Positions 58,359 to 64,000 of a stretch of DNA of 64,000 nucleotides are shown here, in pieces. A program made the position numbers and the translations under genes. The DNA is from Kitasatospora sp. MAA4. GTDB taxonomy: Bacteria > Actinomycetota > Actinomycetes > Streptomycetales > Streptomycetaceae. The notes below the pieces were generated by a model. The model saw only the letters and a list, made by a program, of their open reading frames with translations, was not told the DNA's origin and searched no databases. The stretch covers positions 310,001 to 374,000 of the forward strand of contig NZ_JARZAI010000003.1 of the NCBI RefSeq assembly GCF_029893355.1, written 5' to 3'. How positions within the stretch are numbered: the first letter of the stretch is position 1; each line of letters begins with the position of its first letter.

Positions 58359-58467
58359 CCGTTGGCTGCTCTTCGGACGTCCAGCTACCAGAACGAGCTG
58401 CCCCGGGCACCCGCCCGGGCCGGCCGAGACCGCTGGGAGTACCGGCCGACCGGACGAAGGTGAGCAG

Positions 58468-58956
58468 ATGGCAGACCAGCGGGTGGTCATACCCGACGAG
58501 GGTACGCAACGGCGGCGGCGCGGGCGCGCGCCGCAGCCGGCGGGAGGGCGTTCCGGCTCGCGGTCGCGCGGGGGCCGTGGCGGCCGTGGCGGCACTGTCG
58601 CCCTGCTGCTGCTCGGGCTGCCGCTGCTGGGAGCGTTCGTGGACGAGGCGATCGCCCCCGGACTGGGTGTGGTGTTCGCCATCTGTGCCGTCCTCGGCCC
58701 GGTCGCCGCTGCGGCGCTGAGCAGCCGGGCCGGGTGGTGGTGGGTGCTGACGGCGCCCGGCCCGGTGGTGCTGGCCTCGACGGCCGTCGCCGAACTGTTC
58801 GGGAACTCCGCCAAGTACCAGGGATCCAAGGCCCTGGCCACCGGCGCCGCGGGCTGGGCCATCAACGGGTTCCCGGTGATGCTCGCGGCCGTGGGTGCTG
58901 CCCTGGTCGTCGTCCTGGTCCGGATCGCACGAGACAGGAGGAACCGCCGTGGGTGA
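58468..58956 (+). CDS. DUF6542-type membrane protein of the LCP operon
   Basis: 162 residues. A basic, Arg/Gly-rich cytoplasmic N-terminus (RRRRGRAPQPAGGRSGSRSR) is followed by four hydrophobic segments (VALLLLGLPLLGAFVDE, GLGVVFAICAVLGPVAAAAL, WWWVLTAPGPVVLASTAVAE, MLAAVGAALVVVLVRIA) and a short basic end. Matches proteins annotated DUF6542 that precede LCP genes in streptomycetes. Overlaps the LCP gene by 8 bp. Confidence 0.75.
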   Translation: MADQRVVIPDEGTQRRRRGRAPQPAGGRSGSRSRGGRGGRGGTVALLLLGLPLLGAFVDEAIAPGLGVVFAICAVLGPVAAAALSSRAGWWWVLTAPGPVVLASTAVAELFGNSAKYQGSKALATGAAGWAINGFPVMLAAVGAALVVVLVRIARDRRNRRG

Positions 58957-60535
58957 GCGTGTGGGTAAGAGCGTCGGTAAGCGCGTCGGTAAGCGCAAGG
59001 GCGGGCGCCGTACCTCGCCGCTGGTCGTCGCCGGGCGCACCATCGCCGTCGGGGTCTCGCTGGCCGTGATCGGCACCAGCGGCGTCACCTGGTACACGTA
59101 CAAGTCGCTGACCACCGGCCTGACCACGTCCAACGCGCTGGCCCAGGTCCAGAAGGGCGCGCCGCCGCACCTGGACAACTCGGTCAACCTGCTGCTGATC
59201 GGCCTGGACAGCCGCAAGGACATGAACGGCAACGACCTGCCGCCGCAGTTCGTCCAGGACGATCTGCAGGCCGGCGGCAGCAGCGACATCGGCGGCTACA
59301 ACACCAACACCCTGATCGTGCTGCACATACCCGCCAACGGTGGCAAGGTCACCGCGCTGTCCATCCCGCGCGACGACTACGTCCAGACGTCCGGCGCTGA
59401 CGGGAAGATGCACAAGATCAAGGAGGCGTACGGCATCGCCAAGGCCTCCGCCGAGAGCAAACTCGCGGGGAAGGGCCTGTCCAAGGCCCAACTGGAGCAG
59501 CAGAGTCGCGACGTGGGGCGTGCTGCGACGCTGGCGACCGTGCAGAACTTCCTCGGCATCCCGATCGACCACTTCGCCGAGGTGAACCTGCTCGGCTTCT
59601 ACGACATCGCGCAGGCCGTCGGCCCGGTCCAGGTCTGCCTGAACCACGCCACCAGCGACCCGAACGAGACCGGCCAGGGCTCCGGCTTCAAGGGCGCCGC
59701 CGGCATCAACACCCTCAACGCCACCCAGTCGCTTGCCTTCGTCCGCCAGCGCCACAACCTGCCGAACGGCGACCTCGACCGCACCCACCGCCAGCAGGCC
59801 TTCATCTCCTCGGTCGAGTACAAGCTCAAGAACGAGGGCATCTTCAACGACCTCGGCAAGATGCAGGACCTGTTCAACGTGGTGAAGAAGGACGTGGTGA
59901 TCGACAGCCAGCTGAACATCCTGGACTTCGCCCAGCAGGCCACCAACCTCACCGGCGGGAACGTGGAGTTCAACACGCTGCCGATCTCGGGCTTCAAGAC
60001 CATCGGCGGCGAGGACGTCAACACGGTCGACCCGGCGCTGATCAAGCGGGAGGTCCAGCAACTCTTCGGCCACGACCCGGCACCGGCACCGGCCGATCCC
60101 TCCTCCTCCTCTCCCTCCGCCTCCTCGCCTTCCGTCCCCTCGTCTTCTTCCTCCTCCTCCGAAACCGTCGACGTCTACAACGGCTCGTCGGTCACCGGAG
60201 CAGCCGCCGACGAGTCCAAGTCGCTGGTGGCCATGGGCTACAAGGCCGGCCGAATCGACAAGGCCACCACCCACCCGAAGTCGACCGCTGTCACCTACGG
60301 CACCGGCGCCAAGGACGGCGCCCAGGCCATCGCCGCCAAGTACGGCACCACCGCCGAGGCATCCTCCCAAGTCCCCGCCGGCCACATCGAGATCACCCTC
60401 GGCACCACCTACACCACCCCGGCCGGAACCGCCCCCGCCCCGGCCGCCGCCGCTTCCAGCACCGCCGACCCGTCCGCCGCCCTCCCGATGCAGGGCCCGC
60501 CGGTCAAGATGGGCGGCATCCCCTGCGTCAACTGA
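58949..60535 (+). CDS. LCP (LytR-CpsA-Psr) cell-wall glycopolymer ligase with LytR_C domain
   Basis: 528 residues, GTG with AGGAGG 6 bases upstream. The cytoplasmic N-terminus is a basic repeat VGKSVGKRVGKRKGGRR, then one span (TIAVGVSLAVIGTSGVTWYT). The LCP domain (residues about 70-290) has VNLLLIGLDSRKDMNG, SDIGGYNTNTLIVLHIPANG, TALSIPRDDYV, KIKEAYGIAKA, LSFVRQRHNLPNGDLDRTHR-like AFVRQRHNLPNGDLDRTHRQ with the conserved Arg/Asp. A Ser/Pro linker follows, then a LytR_C domain (VDVYNGSSVTGAAADESKSL). Attaches teichoic-acid-like or other polymers to peptidoglycan outside the cell. Confidence 0.93.
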   Translation: MGERVGKSVGKRVGKRKGGRRTSPLVVAGRTIAVGVSLAVIGTSGVTWYTYKSLTTGLTTSNALAQVQKGAPPHLDNSVNLLLIGLDSRKDMNGNDLPPQFVQDDLQAGGSSDIGGYNTNTLIVLHIPANGGKVTALSIPRDDYVQTSGADGKMHKIKEAYGIAKASAESKLAGKGLSKAQLEQQSRDVGRAATLATVQNFLGIPIDHFAEVNLLGFYDIAQAVGPVQVCLNHATSDPNETGQGSGFKGAAGINTLNATQSLAFVRQRHNLPNGDLDRTHRQQAFISSVEYKLKNEGIFNDLGKMQDLFNVVKKDVVIDSQLNILDFAQQATNLTGGNVEFNTLPISGFKTIGGEDVNTVDPALIKREVQQLFGHDPAPAPADPSSSSPSASSPSVPSSSSSSSETVDVYNGSSVTGAAADESKSLVAMGYKAGRIDKATTHPKSTAVTYGTGAKDGAQAIAAKYGTTAEASSQVPAGHIEITLGTTYTTPAGTAPAPAAAASSTADPSAALPMQGPPVKMGGIPCVN

Positions 60536-60540
60536 CCCCA

Positions 60541-60568
60541 GGGACAACCTGATTGCTCCGGGTGTCCC
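60541..60568 (+). terminator. Hairpin after the LCP gene
   Basis: GGGACAACC (60541-60549) pairs with GGGTGTCCC (60560-60568), 8 of 9 positions, with a loop of 10 bases, 5 bp after the stop codon. Confidence 0.55.
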
Positions 60569-60603
60569 CACCGTGTGGGACGCCCAGAGCGGCCAGTCCT
60601 GGC

Positions 60604-60915
60604 TCAGGACGTGGTGTCGAGTGGGCGGAGGAAGCGGCGCTCGTAGCGCTTGATGCAGCCGGTGCGGCGGGCGAGTTCGAATGCTTCCTGGCACTCGGGG
60701 TCGGTGGCGCTGTCCGTGCGGTACTGCTCGTACGTGGCGAAGCTGGGGAAGGAGAAGAGGGCGTACGCGATATCGCTGTCACCCTCGCTCGGGAGGAAGT
60801 ATCCGTGGTGCGTCCCGCCGAAACGGTTGACGAGGCCGACCCAGCGGCGGCCGTACTCCTCGAAGTCGTCGAGCTTGTCGGCGTCGATCTCGTACTTCAG
60901 ATGAATGGTGATCAT
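60604..60915 (-). CDS. NIPSNAP family protein
   Basis: 103 residues, a single dimeric alpha/beta-barrel domain. Seen are ITIHLKYEIDADKLDDFEEY, GRRWVGLVNRFGGTHHGYFL, IAYALFSFPSFATYEQYRTD and ELARRTGCIKRYERRFLRPL, as in the NIPSNAP group of the ferredoxin-like superfamily. Cytosolic; no reaction known. Single gene; ends 69 bp from the LCP stop. Confidence 0.85.
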   Translation of the reverse strand: MITIHLKYEIDADKLDDFEEYGRRWVGLVNRFGGTHHGYFLPSEGDSDIAYALFSFPSFATYEQYRTDSATDPECQEAFELARRTGCIKRYERRFLRPLDTTS

Positions 60916-61030
60916 GCCGACATGATCCCGGAAGATCGATCGGTGCCGCCAACAATTCTGCAGAGTCGGCCTGCTCGACTTCTCAGTGAGTTCCTCGACG
61001 GTGGCGCGGTGCCGGAGTATGTCTGTCTGC

Positions 61031-61591
61031 TCAGTCCAAGGCCATGGCGTATACGCCATCGCTGAGATGACTGAAGCCCCGCCGGGCCCATGCCTTCCGC
61101 AGCGCGGCGACGGCTTCGTCATCTGGGCGGCGCACCTCGGGATCATCGGATGCGTAGCTGCATGGCTCGTCCGGGCCGTGCGTGTGGATCGGGGCCGGGT
61201 AGCAGACGGCGACCGTCTTCGGGACTGCCAGCCTGCGCAGTGCAGTGACCGCCAGGAACATCCCGATGCCCGTCCCGCGCCACTTGTCGGCCACCTCTAC
61301 GGACTCCAGCAGCAGCAACAGTGCCGGATCCATCTCGCGAACGGCAGGAGCGAGCTCACCGTTCTCGGTGAAGACGACACACGGGATGCGATCGAGGAGG
61401 CCAGGGTCCGTGTCGAGCGCGCGATAGGGGTTCGGGCTGACACCGGGGACGACTCGGGTGATCACGGCGGTGCCTACCTGCTCAGTGGGCAGGTAGAAGG
61501 TGACCGTCCACCGGTCAGCTTTCCGTGCCCAGTTCACATCGGCGTAATGCCGAGTCTCGTACGAGATGGCGAACTTGTCAGCGCTGGTCAT
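61031..61591 (-). CDS. GNAT-fold N-acetyltransferase-like protein
   Basis: 186 residues from ATG 61591. An N-terminal beta region (KADRWTVTFYLPTEQVGTAV) leads to the acetyl-CoA-binding motif A, LLLLESVEVADKWRGTGIG and MFLAVTALRRLA (pattern R/Q-G-x-G-x-G/A). The C-terminal helix with ALRKAWARRGFSHLSDGVY is typical of the fold's end. Substrate unknown. Same strand as the adjacent small-ORF operon but separated from it by a terminator. Confidence 0.8.
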   Translation of the reverse strand: MTSADKFAISYETRHYADVNWARKADRWTVTFYLPTEQVGTAVITRVVPGVSPNPYRALDTDPGLLDRIPCVVFTENGELAPAVREMDPALLLLLESVEVADKWRGTGIGMFLAVTALRRLAVPKTVAVCYPAPIHTHGPDEPCSYASDDPEVRRPDDEAVAALRKAWARRGFSHLSDGVYAMALD

Positions 61592-61610
61592 CAGCTCTCC
61601 CTGGCAGCGG

Positions 61611-61645
61611 GGTAGGCCCCCCGCAACGTACACGAGGGGCCTACC
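61611..61645 (-). terminator. Hairpin ending the small XRE operon
   Basis: GGTAGGCCCC (61611-61620) pairs with GGGGCCTACC (61636-61645); arms continue for three more pairs with a two-base bulge. It begins 9 bp downstream of the last small ORF stop on the - strand. Confidence 0.7.
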
Positions 61646-61653
61646 GCTGGGGG

Positions 61654-61758
61654 CTACTTGGACGGCGGGGCGGGCGGCGTGGGCTCCGGCGCGGGGTCGC
61701 CTCGGTGCTTCGGCGGGGCCTTGTGGTCGCCCTTGTGCTTCATCTCAGTGCTGGTCAC
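61654..61758 (-). CDS. Small ORF, 34 aa, Lys/His then Pro-rich
   Basis: GTG at 61758 with AGGAGG about 4-5 bases upstream. The product is VTSTEMKHKGDHKAPPKHRG followed by DPAPEPTPPAPPSK. Strong ribosome site, close spacing behind other small ORFs and a terminator after it support translation. No family recognised. Confidence 0.5.
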   Translation of the reverse strand: MTSTEMKHKGDHKAPPKHRGDPAPEPTPPAPPSK

Positions 61759-61769
61759 AGGTCCTCCTA

Positions 61770-61823
61770 CTACTCGGCGGGCTGGTCCTCGCTGGGGGCA
61801 GGCTGCTCGATCGGCACGTTCAC
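61770..61823 (-). CDS. Tiny ORF, 17 aa (VNVPIEQPAPSEDQPAE)
   Basis: GTG overlaps the stop codon of the upstream 65-aa ORF (GTGA), as for the coupled genes elsewhere here. Very acidic and Pro-rich. A real micro-protein or only coupling sequence; not decided. Confidence 0.3.
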   Translation of the reverse strand: MNVPIEQPAPSEDQPAE

Positions 61824-62017
61824 GAGACCGCCCGCCGACAGAACTGCGACTCGCGGTGCTCGTCGCGTCGGATTCGGATGTCCAGCTGCGCCGATCGGTC
61901 GAACTTCCCTGCCGCCACGCTGGCTTGAGCGTCGAACTCAGCGCACCGGGTGCAATCCTGCGTCGTCTCGGATTTCCTCATGGGTTTGACTACGGGCATC
62001 ACATGCTCCCATCGCAC
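61820..62017 (-). CDS. Small protein, 65 aa, three Cys
   Basis: GTG at 62017 with GAGGAAA 4-5 bases before; an ATG six codons in has GGGAG and is possible. Product includes MRKSETTQDCTRCAEFDAQA, AGKFDRSAQLDIRIRRDEH and a final FCRRAVS. CxxC in the middle may bind metal. Resembles short uncharacterised proteins beside XRE/DUF5753 regulators in streptomycetes, from memory of layout only. 75 bp downstream of the XRE gene on the same strand. Confidence 0.55.
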   Translation of the reverse strand: MRWEHVMPVVKPMRKSETTQDCTRCAEFDAQASVAAGKFDRSAQLDIRIRRDEHRESQFCRRAVS

Positions 62018-62092
62018 TGGGTTTCCTCGATGAAGACCAGGCTAGGGTTGATTTGTGGCACCAGACAGAGCTATTCCTGTAATTGACTAGGA

Positions 62093-62926
62093 TCATGTGC
62101 GATAGCCGCTGGACCAGCCATCCAGCCGGTCGCGGGCCTCCTGCCCAAAGGCGGCGCCCTGCTCAAACAAAGAGAAGATATCAAGATGCTGCCGCACATC
62201 CCGAGGATCTTGGAAGACCATGCGGCCGGTGAACATCTCGGCAGTCACCAGCCTCTCGTCGTAGACAGTGAAGGTATTCATGGGCCCTCGCGACAAGGGG
62301 GTGCCATTCATGATTACCCCGAGCCGGATGTTCTGGCGGCGAGACAAAAAATCCAGCCGGTCAATCTGCGCTGCCATGACGGCCGGCGGAACGAGAGCCC
62401 ACCTAATGGCCTGCTCGGTCAGAAGAAAGGTGAACTGCTTGCTGCTGTCGGAGAGGATCGCCTGACGCTCAATCTTCCGCGCTGCCGTCTTGCCTGGATC
62501 TCCTGGCGTGTGAGCCAGGCTGGCCGTCACGTACTCCGGAGTGGCCAGGAGCCCGGTAATCATCGACGGCAGGAAGTAGCGGAGCCGACTTGCGCCCGCT
62601 TCAAGTGCTGCCAGTTCAGCCTGGCGCTTCTCTGTCCCACGGCGCCACGACGAACGCTTATCCTGCCACTCGGTGGAGGCGAGCCTGGCGAGAGTCAGTA
62701 CCTCCTGAATCTCATCCGAGCTCGCCTTGAGCGCGCGGAGGATACATTCAACGTCCGTAAGGCTCGGCTCGATCCTTCCGGTTTCTATCTTGGAAACCTT
62801 GCTCTGCGACATATTGCACAACCGGGCCAGCCTTACGCCAGTAAGGCCAGCCCGGTCGCGCATGTTTTTGAGACTCTTTGCTAGGTCCTGCTTCGAGGTG
62901 GCTAGCTGGTCAGGATTCAGTGTCAC
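62093..62926 (-). CDS. XRE-family regulator with DUF5753 domain
   Basis: 277 residues, GTG overlapping the upstream stop (GTGA). HTH: LAKSLKNMRDRAGLTGVRLA, RLCNMSQSKVSKIETGRIEP, SLTDVECILRALKAS. The C-terminal DUF5753 domain is seen in YFLPSMITGLLATPEYVTAS, RKIERQAILSD, FTFLLTEQAIRWALVPPAVM, AQIDRLDFLSRRQNIRLGVI and FTVYDERLVTAEMF. WhiJ-like proteins of this type act with small partner proteins. The DNA is clearly less GC-rich than the surrounding genes, a possible sign of acquisition. Confidence 0.9.
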   Translation of the reverse strand: MTLNPDQLATSKQDLAKSLKNMRDRAGLTGVRLARLCNMSQSKVSKIETGRIEPSLTDVECILRALKASSDEIQEVLTLARLASTEWQDKRSSWRRGTEKRQAELAALEAGASRLRYFLPSMITGLLATPEYVTASLAHTPGDPGKTAARKIERQAILSDSSKQFTFLLTEQAIRWALVPPAVMAAQIDRLDFLSRRQNIRLGVIMNGTPLSRGPMNTFTVYDERLVTAEMFTGRMVFQDPRDVRQHLDIFSLFEQGAAFGQEARDRLDGWSSGYRT

Positions 62927-63249
62927 CCGTGTTCTTTCAAGTACTGGGCAAACGGCACAGCATGAGCAAGGCTGATCTGGCGCAACTCCACGTACTCGGT
63001 CATTTCGGGATCCTCAACAAGCTCTGGCGGGTAAGTCCCGGCTTCGCAGCCACAGTTGACTCCCTTCAAAGCCGGGCGTCTCCCAGCTTCCCGCCGACGG
63101 TACGGGTACCCGCGACGGCCGTCTATGCCGCAACGCGGATATTCCCGTTCTGGCATAGCCGAGCCGTGCTGGCGCGGGCGCGGCACCTGACGAGGCGTCA
63201 ATGCAACGGGGTGACAGCTTGCGAATATGGTCTCAAGCGTGCTCACCAT
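62923..63249 (-). CDS. Uncharacterised protein upstream of the XRE gene
   Basis: Up to 108 residues from ATG 63249; an ATG at 63156 (77 residues) is an alternative, and neither has a strong ribosome site. The part I trust most is the C-terminal half: NCGCEAGTYPPELVEDPEMT, EYVELRQISLAHAVPFAQYL. Its TGA overlaps the XRE start, which supports it being a real, translationally coupled gene. No family recognised. Confidence 0.5.
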   Translation of the reverse strand: MVSTLETIFASCHPVALTPRQVPRPRQHGSAMPEREYPRCGIDGRRGYPYRRREAGRRPALKGVNCGCEAGTYPPELVEDPEMTEYVELRQISLAHAVPFAQYLKEHG

Positions 63250-63328
63250 CCTGTCGTATGTAGGAGACTGCTGGCACGTGGTTCAGGTTGGGAGCCCAGG
63301 TAGGGCCCCTTTTGATGAGAGGTGTCAC

Positions 63329-63649
63329 GTGCCTAGCGTTGTCAAGATCAACGTGCTGACTGTTCCTGCTGAGCAGCGGGAGGTGCTGGAGACGCGGTTC
63401 GCTTCGCGGGCTGGGGCGGTGGAGGGGTCGGACGGGTTCGAGTGGTTCGAGCTGCTGCGGCCGGTGGAGGGGACGGACCAGTACCTCGTGTACACGCGGT
63501 GGGCGTCGGAGGAAGCGTTCCAGGCGTGGATGTCGGGGCCGATGCAGGCGGCGCACCGACCGAGTGGGGATGCCCAGGCGCGGCCGGCGGCTTCGGGGTC
63601 GACGTTGTGGTCGTTCGAGGTGGTGCAGTCCACGGGTCCGAAGGGCTGA
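63329..63649 (+). CDS. Antibiotic biosynthesis monooxygenase (ABM)-domain protein
   Basis: 106 residues, GTG with GAGAGG 7 bases upstream. One dimeric alpha/beta-barrel domain: VVKINVLTVPAEQREVLETR, GFEWFELLRPVEGTDQYLVY, TRWASEEAFQAWMSGPMQAA. Members range from cofactor-free monooxygenases to haem-degrading HmoA-like enzymes; the sequence resembles the latter group. A Pro/Gly-rich end (SSGSTLWSFEVVQS). Lies just right of the XRE operon in divergent orientation. Confidence 0.85.
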   Translation: MPSVVKINVLTVPAEQREVLETRFASRAGAVEGSDGFEWFELLRPVEGTDQYLVYTRWASEEAFQAWMSGPMQAAHRPSGDAQARPAASGSTLWSFEVVQSTGPKG

Positions 63650-63759
63650 GGCACGCGGGGTTATCCGGCCGGCGGGGGTGGTCCTCGTCGGCCGGGTTGC
63701 GCGGTGACGGGGTGGTGAAAGGGTGGTGGAAAGGAGTCCAGGAAGGGTGGCGAGGTGCC

Positions 63760-64000
63760 ATGGCTGAGCATCCGCATGCTGCACTGATCCGCAGGGGTTA
63801 CGAGGCGTTTTCACGGGGTGACATGGAGACCCTCAGGGGGATGATGACGAGCGACTGCACGCACCATGTCCCCGGCAGTCACCCGCTCTCCGGTGACCAC
63901 AAGGGCGTGGACGCGGTTCTCGGTCACTACGGGCGGCTCGCGCTGGAGACGAACGGGACGTTCCGGGTCGAGCTGCGGCACGTGTTCGTCGACGGCCGGG
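63760..64000 (+). CDS. SnoaL-like (NTF2 fold) protein, cut by window end
   Basis: First 80 codons only. ATG preceded by GAGGTG. The peptide starts MAEHPHAALIRRGYEAFSRG then DMETLRGMMTSDCTHHVPGS and LSGDHKGVDAVLGHYGRLAL, the usual opening of SnoaL-like/NTF2 polyketide-cyclase-fold proteins. Function unassigned. Confidence 0.75.
   Translation, partial: MAEHPHAALIRRGYEAFSRGDMETLRGMMTSDCTHHVPGSHPLSGDHKGVDAVLGHYGRLALETNGTFRVELRHVFVDGR

Overview
The window is very GC-rich DNA with compact, often 4-bp-overlapping genes and frequent GTG/TTG starts. The gene content points to Streptomyces or a close relative such as Kitasatospora or Streptacidiphilus: a SARP activator, DasR-type chitinase operators, DUF3052, DUF6542 beside an LCP protein, ECF41 sigma, XRE/DUF5753, and many TetR/MarR regulators each paired with an MFS exporter. 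No rRNA, tRNA, transposase or CRISPR array was seen.

1-12.4 kb: what looks like one edge of a biosynthetic gene cluster of the valanimycin (azoxy) type. A leftward operon encodes an aldehyde dehydrogenase, an acyl-CoA-dehydrogenase-fold enzyme (the fold of the amine N-hydroxylase VlmH) and a class III aminotransferase cut by the window start. Facing it is a VlmA-like protein (MprF C-terminal fold, aminoacyl-tRNA-dependent transfer), then a SARP (compare VlmI). An SGNH hydrolase, a TetR regulator and a thiolase homologue without its nucleophilic Cys form a rightward operon. An MmgE/PrpD protein (compare VlmK), a DinB-fold protein and a 14-TM exporter with a divergent TetR complete it. An exact 11-bp-phased triple repeat in the divergent promoter looks like the SARP operator. 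I infer the core of the cluster lies left of position 1.

12.5-31.9 kb: DUF3052, a MarR/MFS pair, ASCH and DUF899 proteins, a GntR-TetR fusion regulator with a divergent MFS exporter, a secreted penicillin-acylase-family enzyme, a coupled GT4-GT4-SGNH operon, a quinone oxidoreductase with a SoxR-type promoter, a uridine-kinase homologue lacking its P-loop lysine, a STAS protein, an inositol-phosphatase homologue, a tandem AsnC protein, and a choice-of-anchor-A surface protein ending in an LPDTG sorting signal.

31.9-45.8 kb: kynureninase and tryptophan 2,3-dioxygenase (coupled) with a divergent Lrp regulator, MarC, DoxX, UppP, a lipoprotein, Uma2, a threonine-aldolase-type enzyme, a two-component system with a coupled ABC exporter, and a secreted GH18 chitinase behind two DasR-like sites.

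45.8-64 kb: VOC, MarR/MFS, a PMT-type protein mannosyltransferase, a FetB-type permease, then a yybP-ykoY manganese riboswitch with an intrinsic terminator ahead of a UPF0016 cation exporter. After these come a peptidoglycan-binding membrane protein, an MFS exporter with a fused winged-helix domain, DUF2207/LemA, an ECF41 sigma factor, DUF6542 and LCP cell-wall proteins, and NIPSNAP and GNAT proteins. The right end has a small leftward XRE/DUF5753 operon with tiny ORFs, then an ABM protein and a truncated SnoaL-like gene.
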